Source: Apus apus
Lineage: Eukaryota; Chordata; Aves; Apodiformes; Apodidae
DNA: 64,000 bases
NCBI RefSeq assembly: GCF_020740795.1
Contig: NC_067283.1
Location: 59,055,966-59,119,965, forward strand
Direction: 5' to 3'
The notes beneath the pieces are model-generated. The model was given only the letters and a program-made list of their open reading frames with translations, did no database searches and was not told where the DNA came from. This document shows, piece by piece, positions 22,901 through 33,814 of the stretch (position 1 is its first letter; the number at the start of each line of letters is the position of its first letter). The position numbers were made by a program, and so were the translations under genes.

Positions 22901-23088
22901 GAGTTAGCGAGGCTCATTGAGAGAGCTTTAAACTAGACTCGAAGGGGGTAGAGGACAAAACTCCTGGATGGTTTTGTTTCCAGGACACCGGGCCTGCTGG
23001 CATTGAATGGGAAGACCCTGTCCCACAGGGGACAAAGGCTCCTAGGGCAGGCGTTAGCAGGGCTCATTCACAGAGCTTTAAACTAGAT
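22901..23088 (+). repeat. CR1 ORF1-ORF2 spacer with a duplicated ORF1-tail segment
   Basis: GCTTTAAACTAGA occurs twice, near 22925 and 23073, each preceded by a similar GTTAGC-GGCTCATT stretch. The two copies are about 150 bases apart. The first copy follows the ORF1 stop directly; the second precedes ORF2. Translated, both resemble the usual end of ORF1 (RALN then stop), which suggests duplication of the ORF1 end. Confidence 0.7.
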
Positions 23089-23838
23089 TTGAAGTGGGAG
23101 GGGGTTGTAGCTGGGCTTGAACTAGTGGGGCATTGTTCTAGTATTAATGAAGACCAGAAGGCCTCCTGCCTCCCAAGGGTGCCACCAGCATGCTCAGCTC
23201 ACTCCCTGAAATGCCTGCACACCAATGCAGGCAGCATGGGGAATAAACAGGAGGAGTTAGAGGTCTGTGTGCAGTTTAAGGGTTGTGATCTGGTGGCAAT
23301 TACAGAGACATGGTGGGACAGCTCTCATGACTGGAATGTGGTCATGGATGCCTATGTCCTTTTCAGGAAAGACAGGTCAGCAAAGCAAGACGGTGGAGTT
23401 GCTCTTTATGTGAAAGAACAATCAGAATATACTGAGTTCTGTCCAGGGGTAGATGAGGAGCAAGCAGAAAGTCTGTGGGTACGAATTAAGGGGCAGGCTG
23501 GCATGGGTGATACAGTTCTGGGGATCTATTACAGACCTTCTGGTCAGGATGAAGGAGTTGATGAGGCTTTCTACAGGCAGCTGAAAGCAGCCTCACAACT
23601 ACAGGCCTTAGTCCTCATGGGAGTTTTTAACTACCCAGATATTTCCTGGAAGGCCTACACAGCCAGGCATTCACAGTCTAGGTGGTTCCTCCAATGCATC
23701 AATGATATCTTCTTAGTACAAATGGTGGACAAACCAACTAGGGGAGGAGCACTGCTGGATCTTGTGCTCACCAACAAGAAGGGTCTGGCTGAAGCAGTGA
23801 ACATGAGATGGTGGAGTGCAGGATCCTGTGTGAGATGA
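23089..23838 (+). pseudogene. CR1 ORF2 endonuclease domain, inactive
   Basis: APE-type endonuclease of CR1, which nicks target DNA for reverse transcription. The 249-residue open frame shows LHTNAGSMGNKQEELE, AITETWWDSSHDWN, DGGVALYVKE, LGIYYRPSG and LLDLVLTNKKG in family order. The active-site GDFN motif reads GVFN (GGA GTT TTT AAC, 23620-23631), so its catalytic aspartate is gone. The downstream SDH motif is lost at a frameshift near 23810, after which TRTLDFRRANF continues in another frame. Confidence 0.88.
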
Positions 23839-25131
23839 ATGGAATACCTGGCAGGACCAGAACCCTGGACTTCCGCAGGGCCAACTTTGGCCTCTTCAAT
23901 CAATTATTAAGAGAATTCCCATGGGACAGGGTACTAGATGGTAATGGGGCTCAAGATAGTTGGTCAACATTCAAGGACCACTTCTTGCAAGCTCAATATT
24001 AGAGCATCTGAATGGGTAGGAAATCAAGTAAGGGAGCCAGGAGACCTGCATGGTTAAACAAGGAACTGCAGGGCAAACTCAAGACAATCTATGGATCATG
24101 GAAGGAGGGGCTGGCCACTTGGGAGGAATATAGGACTGTTGTCAGAGGACGTAAGGAGGCAATAAGGAAAGCTAAGGCCTCCTTGGAACTAAACCTTGCT
24201 AAGGAGGTCAAAGACAATAGAAAGGACTTCTTCAAATACATTGCAGGTAGAACTAACACTAGAGGCAATATAGGCCCGCTGCTGAATGAAGTGGGTGTCC
24301 TGGTGACAGAGGTTACAAAGAAGGCAGAGGTACTGAATGCCTTCTTTGCCTCTGTCTTTACTCCTGCAGACTCTCCCCAGGAGCCCCAGATGCCTAAAGC
24401 CCCAGAAGAAGTCAGGATGAAGGAGGAGTTTGCTTTGGTAAATGAGGATTGGGTTAGGGATCAGTTAAGCAATCCGGACATCCATAAATCGAAGCGTCCA
24501 GATGGAATACACCTGTGGGTGCTGAGGGAACTGGCGGAGGTCATTGCTAGGCCACTCTCCATCATCTTTGGTAAGTCGTGGGCAACAGGAGAGGTGCCTG
24601 AGGACTGGAGGATAGCAAATGTCACTCCAGTCTACAAGAAGGGCAAGAAGGAGGACCCAGGTAACTATAGACCGGTCAGCCTCACCTCCATCCCTGGAAA
24701 GGTGATGGAACAACTTGTTCTTGGCACTATCTCTAGGCATATCAAGGATCAGGGGATCATTACAGAAGTCAACATGGTTTTACCAAGGGGAAGTCATGTT
24801 TGACCAACCTTATGCACTTGACAATGTCTTCCACAGCATCCTCATAGCTAAACTGAGGAAGTGTGGTCTTGATGGTCAGGTAGTGAGGTGGATCATGAAC
24901 TGGTTGAAAGGAAGAAGTCAGAGAGTTGTGGTCAATGGGAGAAAATCTAGTTGGAGGTCTGTGACTAATGGAGTCCCTCAGGGGTCGGTATTGGGACTGG
25001 TACTGTTCAATATTTTCATCAATGACCTGGATAAAGGAACAGAGTGTGCCCTCAGCAAGTTTGCTGATGACACTAAACTGGGAGGAGTGGCTGACACACC
25101 AGAAGGCTGTGCTGCCATTCAGTGGACCTAG
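23839..25131 (+). pseudogene. CR1 ORF2 reverse transcriptase, inactive
   Basis: Two main frames carry the RT. One (24012-24803) holds KPAWLNKELQ-like, SKRPDGIHLWVL, VTPVYKKGKKEDPGNYRPVSLTS and a truncated [12 protein letters not shown] region. The other (24715-25131) holds [24 protein letters not shown] and FADD (25060-25071). Between them, near 24818, roughly 80 bases are missing compared with the CR1 at 60-63 kb. The loss includes catalytic motif A (LDFSK). A TAG after IQWT ends the second frame. The RT cannot work without motif A. Confidence 0.88.
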
Positions 25132-25480
25132 ATAGGCTGGAGTTGGTTGGGGAGAAACTTGAAATTCAACAAGGGCAAGTGTAGAGTCTTGCATCTGGGA
25201 AAGAACAACCTCATGTACCAGTACAGGTTGAGGCCTGTTCTTCTTCCTCCTCCTAAGATCTTGTTTCTCAGGGCAGGAAGTCAGGAAATCGTGGAACAAG
25301 AAAAAAAATATTTAAGACCACTGAAATTTAGTGTGCATTTAGTCAAATTCCTCAGTATGTTCAAACTTCGGTGGCTAAATTGGACCCATAAACTTATGTT
25401 TAGGGTTTTAACCTGCAGTTATAACTCCTTTTTCATTTAGGTGATTCTGTAATATTTTCAAACAGGTGCATTAATAATAG

Positions 25481-26585
25481 TATCATATCATAGAATCATA
25501 GAATGGTTTGGGTTGGAAGGGACCTTAAAGATCATCAGATCCAACCCCCTTACATTGACATGGACCACTAGATCAGTTTGCTCAGAGCCCCATCTAACCT
25601 GCCATTGAACACTTCCAGGGATGGGGCTTCCACAACTTCCCTGGGCAACCTGTGCCAGTGTCTCACCACCCTCACACCAAAGAATTTCTTCCTAATGTCT
25701 AACCTAAATCTCCCCTCTTCCAGCTTTAATCCATTAACCCTTGTCCTCTCACTACATTATAAAATGTCCCTCCCTAGCCTTCCTGTAGGCCCCCTTCAGA
25801 TACTGGAAGGCTGCTATGAGGTCTCCCCAGAGCCTTCTCCAGGCTGAACAGACCCAGTTCTCTCAGCCTGTCCTCATAGGAGAGCTGCTCCAGCCTTCTG
25901 ATCATCTTCATGACCCTCTTTACTTTCTCCAGGTGCTCCATGTCCTTCTTATATTGGGGACTCCAGAACTGGACACAGTAATCCAGGTGGGGTCTCATGA
26001 GAGTGGAGCAGAGGGGTAGCTGTGTTTCTTTTGATGCATCCCAGGACACAGTTGACTTTCTGGGCTGCAAGTGCACATTGCCAGCTCATGTTGAGCTTCT
26101 CATCCACTATCACTCCCAAGTCCTTCTCCTCCAGACTGTTTTTCATCCATTCTCCACCCAATCTGTATTTGTGCTTGGGATTGCCCCACACCAGGTGCAG
26201 AACCTTGCACTTGGCCTTGTTGAGTTTCATGCAGTTTGCACGAGCCCTCTTCTCAAGCCTGTCAAGGTCCTTCTGAATAGTATCTCTCCCCTCCAGTGTG
26301 TCAGCCTCATCAAATAGCTTAGTGTCGTTGGCAAACTTGCTGAGGGTGCTCCCAGTGCCACTGTCCATGTCACCAACAATGTTAAATAGCACCAGTTTGA
26401 GCAGCAGTCCATGAGCAACACAATGTGTCATTGGTATCTGTCTGGACATTGAGCCATTGATCACAACTTTTTGAGTGCGACCACCCAGCCAGTTCCTTAC
26501 TCAATGACTCATCCATCCATCGAATCCATATCGTTCCAGTTTTAATGTCAGGATGTCATGTGGGACAGTGTTGAATGGAGCAAGT
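25481..26585 (-). mobile_element. CR1 LINE 3' part, antisense
   Basis: The plus strand begins ATCATAGAATCATAGAATGG and follows the CR1 3' end in reverse complement. Minus-strand frames 26076-25774 and 26464-25949 encode RT C-terminal blocks (CVAHGLLLKLVLFNI, KFANDTKLFDEAD, KAKCKVLHL, PLCSTLMRPHLDYCVQFW). The FADD motif is FAND here, so a catalytic aspartate is lost. It is 5'-truncated at about 26585. The 250 bases between this copy and the previous CR1 (25229-25480) show nothing recognisable. Confidence 0.92.
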
Positions 26586-26699
26586 TATTCTGAATAAATT
26601 TATTGTGCATTAATTTACATTACTTTTCCTATTCCCATCCTAAAGTAACAAGGTGTCTAGGAATTTGGTATTTACACATGTATAGAAATACACAAACTG

Positions 26700-26905
26700 C
26701 ATTTAGCTTGCTGCTGGAAAGGAAACTTAACAAGCTTGAGGAGTTGTCTGACATAATTAAGTGCAATAAAGATAAGTGCAATATCCTGCACCTTGGGTAG
26801 AATAATCTCCTGCATCAGGTATAGAGTCTGACTGGTTAGGTACCAGCTCTGCAGAGAATTTGGGCTCTTGCTGGATAATGAGCTGAACATGAACATTATT
26901 TTCAT
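26700..26905 (+). mobile_element. CR1-like fragment, sense
   Basis: Plus-strand translation gives IKCNKDKCNILHLG near 26757-26800 and DNELNMN near 26876-26896. These match the segment after the RT catalytic core of CR1 (FNKxKCxxLHLG and LNMS). It is short, old and without tail. Confidence 0.65.
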
Positions 26906-26920
26906 CATTATTGTTTTCTT

Positions 26921-27055
26921 CAAAGCTGTGTAATTTAGTTTCCAACTAAGTCTCTCTCCTTTATTCTCTTGCCTTTTCCTTTCTGGGAAGGAAGAGGGGT
27001 TAATAGAGAACAGCTGTCATTTGTTTAATTGCACTCCCAGTGTTAAACCTTGACA
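26921..27055 (+). mobile_element. LTR 3' fragment, related to the TGTCCTGGTTTGAGC family
   Basis: AAAGCTGTGTAATTTAGTTT followed by CTAAGTCTCTCTCC parallels the end of the solo LTR at 28146-28847 (near 28722-28770). It finishes GTTAAACCTTGACA at 27055, the usual TGACA end of this family. The 5' part is missing. Confidence 0.65.
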
Positions 27056-28140
27056 GGGCTTATTCATCAGCCTCCTCAGAAGCTTTTCTCAGCCTTTTTT
27101 CCACTGAGCATTAGAAGAATTTGTCTCTACTTTTTCTTCTGAAGATCAGAAAGGAACAATGTGGTTCCTGGACTGTGGTTTCTCTGAATTAATACATTTT
27201 GTCCTTCAGTAATATCATGCTCACTGGCATGTCATTCTATATTTTGCAAATTATAGAAAAACTCATGTCTCCTCCAAACGTATCAATTCTGATTGTTTAC
27301 CATACTGTTTCTACTCCATATTTCTCACTGAGACATCATGAAACTTCAGTTTTTCTAAATCTTTCTGTAATCTAATTATTCAACCTCGGCAATACTGAGT
27401 TTTACCTTTGGTTGAAGAACAACTGAACAATTTCCTCTGCTCATTATCTTCTAACATCAGACAGGCATCATGTATAATGTGTATTGTTCTGCCTTAAGTA
27501 AATTATCATAATGTATGAACTTGGAATTCTAATTTTGCTGACTTCTTGTTGGTGATCAAGCATAAAAACCATCTTTCTTTCCCCTTCCTGTCTTTGTGGC
27601 CATTTCAAAACAATCAAAACTGCAATCTCTTGCATCTATCTTGATCTCTGGTCATTAGTTATCATGAGTCTGTTTAGGTGTATTTGTTCCATCCATGTAA
27701 ATTACAAAGGCTGTGAACAGACAAGTTCAGCGTGTATAGTGATTTTTTTTTAAAAAAAGACGTAGCCCTGCTATTGCTGTTGCATGTTAATAAAAGTTTA
27801 TCCTGTATGAAATGATAAGGCAAAGGTAAAAATAAAGACAAGAAAAATACCTTTATGATAACCCATTTTTCTTTCAGGAAGACTCAGTCTTTGTTAAAAA
27901 CAGTAGTGGAATATCAAGAATTTTTGAAAAATTTAACTCCGTACATTAGAAAAGATGGAGCTTTTGCATAAGAAGTTGAAAAAAACAAATTGTATCTTAA
28001 CTTATATTCTAGCACCCCACTTTGTGGTGGGTTAAGATACAAACTCCAGGGTGAGAAGCAATGGCATCGCATATTATGAGAAAATGCTCCCTAATTCACT
28101 TTTACAGTGGGAACTAAGAATAATCAACCAGGGTACAGAG
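27056..28140. other. unique-looking intergenic DNA
   Basis: About 1.1 kb of AT-rich sequence with no recognised gene or transposon on either strand. An imperfect T8/A7 palindromic patch lies near 27745-27760. Confidence 0.5.
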
Positions 28141-28145
28141 AGTGT

Positions 28146-28847
28146 TGTCCTGGTTTGAGCTAGGATGAAGCCAATTTTCCTTTTTACTGATTTTTTTTTC
28201 CTTCAGTGAGCTTTCTTTTAACTAGCAACATTCTGTTCTAGCTAGGCTGATAAGACATTGGAATGTTTTTCTAACTGCTGGGTCTTCAAGGTCGCACCTT
28301 CACTCTGCCAGCTCAGACACTATGGGGGGATCTGTGACCCCCCCGTAGGAGGCTGAGTTAGACAGACAGCAAAACTGGCCAGAGATATTCCATTCCATAT
28401 ATCTACGTAAGCTCAGAGGAAGGTCAGAGATGACAGAAGACAACTTCCTTCCTGTTTCTTCTTCCCTGCTCTTCTGTCCATGGCCGGCGTCCAGGGAGGA
28501 CTTCGTCCATCCTTCACCGTCGACCCTTAGGCTCGAGCTCTCCTGACCCTCATCCCTCTCCGCTTTCTCCAGCAGCAGCTCCAGGATTCCTCGGGACTGC
28601 TCCAGCTCAAGGGGAGTGCTGTGGGAGTTGCTGGGGCTAGGGGGAGGCGAGAGGCTCCTACACATACCTGAACAAATCTGTATATAATTGTATATATTTT
28701 CTTATATCATTAGTGTTTAATTAAAGCTGTGTAGTTTAGTTTTCAATCCAGCCAAGTCTCTCTCTTTTTCTCTCTCTCCTTCCCTACCTGGGTGGGAGGG
28801 GGAGGGGATCGAGAGCATTGTTGTCGGACCCGAGTCAAACGGTGACA
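28146..28847 (+). mobile_element. 702-bp solo LTR with AGTGT target duplication
   Basis: Starts TGTCCTGGTTTGAGC and ends AACGGTGACA, with AGTGT on both sides (28141-28145 and 28848-28852). ATTAAA at 28720-28725 may be the polyadenylation signal and gives plus orientation. The start is typical of a large avian ERVL-type LTR family I know from bird genomes. Long frames on the minus strand here have no retroviral or host domain. A truncated sister copy is at 58722-59265. Confidence 0.92.
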
Positions 28848-28852
28848 AGTGT

Positions 28853-29260
28853 AAATAGCATTCACACCTGCTCCTTGGCACATACACAGACCTTGGGTTC
28901 CCAGGATGTAGCCAATCACACACCAAGCACACAATAAGCAGTGTTCTGATTTATGCCAACATTCACAGTGCTGCTCACAGCAAGCCCTGGCCTTTAGCTG
29001 GTCTCATATTGTTTTGTCTACTTCTTTACAGATAGAGGAGACCCTTTTTCTTTTCCCCTGGCTATTCTCCACATCTTCCGCTTTTTTGTTTTGCCAATAG
29101 CCATTTAAGAAGAGGGTGGACATAATCTGGGCTTTGGTGTGTTGCACTCATCGAAAGGATGTCCATATGGAACCACCTGGTGATTCGTGCCAGCTGCAGG
29201 CTTTGTAGCCTGCCCTCCCCTCCTGGATGGCCCTCATAACAGAGGACGCCATCCCTCACA
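28853..29260. other. probable ERV remnant between solo LTR and env fragment
   Basis: About 400 bases lie between the AGTGT duplication and the env piece. The minus strand has a purine-rich run near 29030-29090 (AGGGGAAAAGAAAAAGGG), which could be a polypurine tract, so the remainder may be a decayed 3' LTR. No LTR ends could be fixed. Confidence 0.35.
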
Positions 29261-29640
29261 TCAAGGTGTGGTGTGGCATGTGTCTCCACCACTCAATGCT
29301 GGGTTGCAGCCAACAGCAGAGCTCAAGGTTCTTCTTGGTAGCAAACACAGAGGGCAACCCAGTCTTGCCCTTGACTGTGTCAGGAGGTGCTTGGCCAGTC
29401 CCAATACTTTCACTTGCTTATCAATGCAGAACTTCACCTGCCTCCTACAGTAACAAGTCACTACTGTGGCAAAGCACACACAGATTTGCATTAATAGTAT
29501 CACTACAGCAGGGTGCAGCAGCACGTTGAAGATGCCGGTGGCCATGAGAGACCAGCCGAAGAAAATTTCCCACCAGTGGTGTTCTTCCACCCTCTTCTCA
29601 ATCACAATGCAGATGCAATCTATTAAACTACTAATTCCCT
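29261..29640 (-). pseudogene. class II-like ERV env: transmembrane subunit end
   Basis: The minus-strand frame 29605-29261 (114 residues) contains WWEIFFGWSLMATGIFNVLL and the hydrophobic anchor HPAVVILLMQICVCFATVV, followed by a basic cytoplasmic stretch (CYCRRQVK). This looks like the end of an Env TM protein from an avian betaretrovirus-like element. A related integrase end lies upstream on the same strand (30300-30120). The surface subunit and most of TM are missing. The frame beyond the anchor is probably read-through. Confidence 0.6.
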
Positions 29641-29707
29641 ACACAAAGCAGTACTGAAAATTATATTTTTGAGAAAAATCCTCATTTGTATACCTTTTAC
29701 AAGGGGG

Positions 29708-29833
29708 ACAAGGTTCCAACACATGGGGCGAATGTGTTGCTAGTCATCCTGCCCAGGATGCATATTTACAGGGAACAAGGTTCCAACACATAAGGCCAAC
29801 ATGTGTCGTAAGTTGTCCTGCCCACATTGCATA
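29708..29833. repeat. tandem duplication, two copies with a 67-base period
   Basis: ACAAGGTTCCAACACAT begins both copies (29708 and 29775), and both end in TGCATA after CCTGCCCA. The copies are about 57 and 59 bases long, diverged by around a quarter. They lie between the integrase and env remnants of the class II-like ERV. Confidence 0.8.
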
Positions 29834-30119
29834 ACACGAGGTCAAACATGCATGTGCAACCCATTGGGTCTGGGATCCGTGATGCCCTGTTATCTTTTTC
29901 AGCCTCAGACTATTAACACTAACCCAATCCTATACAACAGATTCTACTAAAGCATCAGAAGCAACCAATACATTGACCAATATAATAACAATTTACTACA
30001 GTCCAGTCTTCAATTAATAAAAACAAATACAGATGATCCCCCATGTTACATGGTTTGCTCCTTCGAGTGTCTTAGGTCTCTGATAAGGAGGTTTCATCCT
30101 GATCTGCAAGAGATTAATC

Positions 30120-30300
30120 TCGGGGATTGGGTTCTGGAATTTGTCACACCAGCTCATGGTAGGGTTTCACATTCTTTGCTGGCAACCAACGAGGTCCTGA
30201 GGGAAGAACACATGCATACCCTCTCCCCCAAGGTATTAAGTCTACTGGACCATTCTATTCAGGATTCCCTGGTTCACGATACCAGACTTTGGGCCTAGCA
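30120..30300 (-). pseudogene. class II-like ERV integrase C-terminal domain fragment
   Basis: Minus-strand translation gives GPVDLIPWGRGYACVLPSG and RWLPAKNVKPYHE. WGRGYAC is at 30210-30230. This is the C-terminal domain of integrase in alpha/betaretrovirus-like (class II) elements, where WGRGYA is a hallmark. The upstream core is absent, and stops lie on both sides. With the env fragment to its left it defines a heavily deleted minus-strand ERV. Confidence 0.68.
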
Positions 30301-31838
30301 GCAAAATTTGGAGCTTTATTTATTATTTTTGGCATTCTAGTTTGTGTAAAGTATCTGGGGAAAACAGATGCTTATTCAGCAATTAAAATAAGGGTTGTTA
30401 TATGGTCTGCCTTCTAGTGAATCTGTAGGGGACTAAAAATTTGGGCTAAAATGAAATTTTAAAAGACATTCTCATATTACTTCTAAAAACAATTAGAAAC
30501 ATCACTCGGTGTAAAATTATCTCAGTAATATTTAAATTAGATCAGGCTATGGCCCAAGAGAAGACAGACAGAAAACTAAGAAGAGCAGAATGACCAGAGC
30601 TCAGCATGAAAGCCATTGCGAAGTGCTGCTTATGAGGTTTATGTAAGATAATGAGACAGTGATAATGGGCGCAGACTATACATGGGACCAAATGCTGTGG
30701 TGCTACTTTAGGAAGACAAGATTTACTTTAGTAAAACAAGATTACATCTTCCTGTCTGTGTCATGGCAATTAGCTAAAAAAATTAACAGAGACTATCACT
30801 TCATGCTGGTGGCAGTGCCTTGGAGCAGGGTCAAAATTCCAAATAATGGGAAGCATTTCATACCACTTTTTTTTTTTTTTTAATTTATTTATCTATTATA
30901 CATGTAAGTATAGCTAAAGATAAAAATATTTTCATTAAAAATAGTATATTTATTATATTCATATATTTTTTATTTTATACTGCATCTGATCCAGTGACTT
31001 CAACAGTTGGCACCTACTCTCATTGAACAGATATCAATGTATGACTATAAGGATTTTTTCCACTAAATAATTTATGAGAAATACCTCTTTAAAATGTTTG
31101 CTTTTAGGTAAAAGTTAAAAATAGTAGTACTAAAGTAGACTAAACCCACCAAAATACTGCTGAAAGGAAAATTAAATAATAATAATAATAACTTAGCTGG
31201 GGAAATTAAATTGGTGCCTGATTTATTTGAATTTACAGAACTTTAATTTCTACCAAGAGTTAGCAGACATACAAATATGCTACAAGACTCAATGTGAGCA
31301 ATTTAACTAGAGCTATTATCAGTTAAGAAACACAATGAATCAGTGGGCAACAACAGATGTTACTAACATTGCAAAGCATAGGCCTGCATAGGCCTGTAGG
31401 TAGTAACCTGCCTTGATCTGTAAGGTGCTCTGAAGAGCCATTGACTCACCTCAACGGGTTTCACACCTGGACAGTGAAGCTGATGGCTCTTCTGTGACAA
31501 CCCCAGCAAGGGCTGAGATAGGGCTCGCTTCTCTCTGACTGGGTTATTTGGATTCCGCCAGCTGTCATTGTGCCTTTGTGCTCCTTCATGTTTGTGGACA
31601 ATGACCTAATCACTATTTAATTTGAAAACTTGGAAACTGCCTCTCTTTGCTGGCACTACTGACCCTACTGGTTTAGCCATTCTAAATGGTATATGAAAAA
31701 AAGGAAGATTTTCTTTCTCAGTTTCCTGTCACTGTAGCTAACAGCTCTCTCAACAAGTACCAACAATTAAATGTCAATTACAGCTACCAGAAGAATCCTG
31801 CCTTCACTTGGTTGTTTTTAGTATTCAAGTGCTGTCCA
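30301..31838. other. AT-rich intergenic DNA
   Basis: About 1.5 kb with T15 (near 30868) and AATAATAAT (near 31178) simple tracts and a short direct repeat GCATAGGCCT at about 31378 and 31388. At the left edge a plus-strand frame encodes the hydrophobic stretch GALFIIFGILVCV, possibly an env anchor, but this is too short to assign. No gene recognised. Confidence 0.5.
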
Positions 31839-31839
31839 A

Positions 31840-32930
31840 TACATAATCCATTTCAGTGGTGACTGAAGGGGATCTTCTATACTCCAGCTAGGGTCCATGG
31901 AGCTCTGCCTGGGATGCATGAGGAGACAACTGAGAACTTATGAGTCAGGATTAAAGGAGGGGAGGGCCAGAACATGTTATAGTGGGGGTCTGCTACAGGC
32001 CACTTGACTAGGAAGACCAAGCAGATGAGGCCTTCTATAGATAGATAGGAGTAGCCTCACATTCACATGGCCCAGTCCTCATGGAGGACTTCAACCACTG
32101 CAATCTCTATTGGAGGGACAACACAGCAGGGCATAAGTAATGCAGGTGGTTCCTGGAATGCATTAATTATAACTTCCTTCTCCAAGTGGTAGAGAAGCCA
32201 ATGAGGAGAGGTGCTGGGCTGGACCTTGTTCTCACCAATAAGGACAGGCTGGTGGGGAATGTGAAGCTCATGGGCTGGAGCATCCATGAAATGGTGGAGT
32301 TCAATATCCTTAGGGTAGCAAGAATGGTGCACAGCAAGCTCACTACCCTTGACTTCAGGAGAACAGACTGACATCTTCAGGGACCTGCTTGGTGGAGTAT
32401 CATGACATAAAACCCTGGAGGAAAAAAAAGCCCAAGATAACTTGTTAATATTCAAGGATCACCTCCTCCGATCTCAGGAGCAACAAAAAGGAAGGCAGAC
32501 GAGAATGCCAGAAGGCCTGCATGGATTTTCTGGACAAACTCAAGACATAAAAGAGACACCTATAGAGGATGGAAGCAAGGACAAGCAGCCTGGGAGGAGT
32601 ACAGAGAAATTCTCTGAACAGCCAGGAATCAGGTCAGGAATGCTAAAGCTCCAACAGAATTAAGTCTGGCCAGGGATGTCATAGATGATGCTGAGTTGGA
32701 AGTGACCCATGAGGATCATCGAGTTCAACTCCTGTCCCTCTGTATGGCACTCTAAGTATCATACCATGTGCCTGAGAGAATCATCCAAACATTTCTTGAA
32801 CTCAAACAGTCTTAGTGCTGTGACCACTTCCCTGGGAAGCTTGTCAAGGGCAAAAAGAAAAGCTTCTATAGGTATGTTGGTGATAAAAGGAAGATGAGGG
32901 AAAATGTGCACTCTCTCTGTCATTTAATAT
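31840..32930 (+). mobile_element. CR1 endonuclease-to-RT fragment, sense, split by an antisense CR1
   Basis: Plus-strand blocks follow CR1 ORF2 order: EDFNHCN (GDFN position) near 32083, CRWFLECINYNFLLQVVEKP, GAGLDLVLTNKDRLVGNV (32212-32265), TTLDFRRTD, then LQQN-VWPGMS near 32650. After the antisense insert, SFYRYVGDKRKMREN continues from about 32863 to 32915. Both ends are truncated. Stops and frameshifts make it non-functional. Confidence 0.82.
32684..32862 (-). mobile_element. CR1 3'-end fragment, antisense, inside a sense CR1
   Basis: GCTGAGTTGGAAGTGACCC, ATCATCGAGTTCAACTCCTG, CACCATGTG-like and TGCTGTGACCACTTCCCTGG follow a CR1 3' end in reverse complement. The closest relative here is the tail of the long CR1 at 59961. 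It ends in CTTGTCAAGGGCAAAAAG, after which the sense CR1 resumes. The same end occurs in the 60-kb copy (near 60138). Confidence 0.75.
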
Positions 32931-33814
32931 TGGCAAAATCTTTTTTTCTGCATGACCCTCAGTTGGACTCACAGTTCCTCAACCGGAATTTTTTCTTGGG
33001 TAGAACCAAAACTTCCTTGTATAAAAAGTGTAGTCTTAGCTACCACTAAAAAATAACTTAATTAAATGATATCAAGTACAGAAGCTATTTAACTGGCTGA
33101 CTCAGAGAAAATATTCATTCTAACCCCTTTCTGTTCCACACAAAAAATTCTCCTGGTATTACAGTGGTCACAGAACTCAAATAAAAAAAGGCATTCAATC
33201 CTGTATTTTATTTTCTGTAGTAGCATCTAGTATCAGGGATTGTTACACAAAACAAATTGTTTTGTGGCCAGAGTAATGATATAATAGATGGTAACAGTAT
33301 TTTGTTATCATTCCAGTGAGGATATAAAACTGATGCTCCAGTTGACTAACTTACCTACCTTGAAGAGGGAAGGTACTCTTAAGCTAGCTGGAAGCAAGAT
33401 CTATATGATTCATTCCAGCTGCCCCTGGATAGCCCCCTGGCTATTCTTTCCTACTATCCCTGACTTTCCTCAGGAACTTGAGGAAATAAAAAAATTTAAA
33501 AAAACCCCAACTAATTAGAAGATCTGATTTTATGAGTAGTCTGAAGATTCGGTATAGGTAGTTTTGGGTTTTTTCCCTTTTCTTCTCCCTATGCCCTCAC
33601 CTTCCCCTGCCATTCTCCATACAGTCCTGGCTGTGGTGTAACACTGAGTAGAACTAGGACAGATCAGCCTGTATTTGGCATATGTACATGAGAGCAGGAC
33701 ACCTAGCTGATGCTAATGCTGATGCTGATGTTAGTCCTGAAAGTTGGAACAGAAAGCCAGCAAGGGATAGGTGGTATTCTGTCAGTCCCATCTGTGGGAT
33801 GGTTGCTGGAAGTT
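32931..33814. other. intergenic DNA with a short GCTGAT repeat
   Basis: No gene was recognised. An imperfect GCTGAT/GCTAAT hexamer repeat lies at about 33708-33731. Confidence 0.5.

Larger units (their letters stand above)
21441..25228 (+). mobile_element. CR1 LINE, sense, 5'-complete but 3'-truncated
   Basis: A GC-rich 5' UTR, ORF1, a spacer and most of ORF2 are present in order on the plus strand. The copy stops at about 25228, shortly after the FADD region of the RT, so the ORF2 C-terminus, 3' UTR and tail repeats are absent. CR1 copies normally lose their 5' end and keep the 3' end, so this truncation is reversed. The most likely cause is a deletion or recombination after insertion. All frames are broken. 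Confidence 0.9.

Noticed and set aside
28300..28665. 121-codon minus-strand frame
   Set aside because: It lies inside the 702-bp solo LTR in the opposite orientation and has no recognisable domain.
30275..30410. Hydrophobic frame (GALFIIFGILVCV) as an Env membrane anchor on the plus strand
   Set aside because: Too short, no cysteine motif or neighbouring env code, and the adjacent ERV pieces are on the minus strand.
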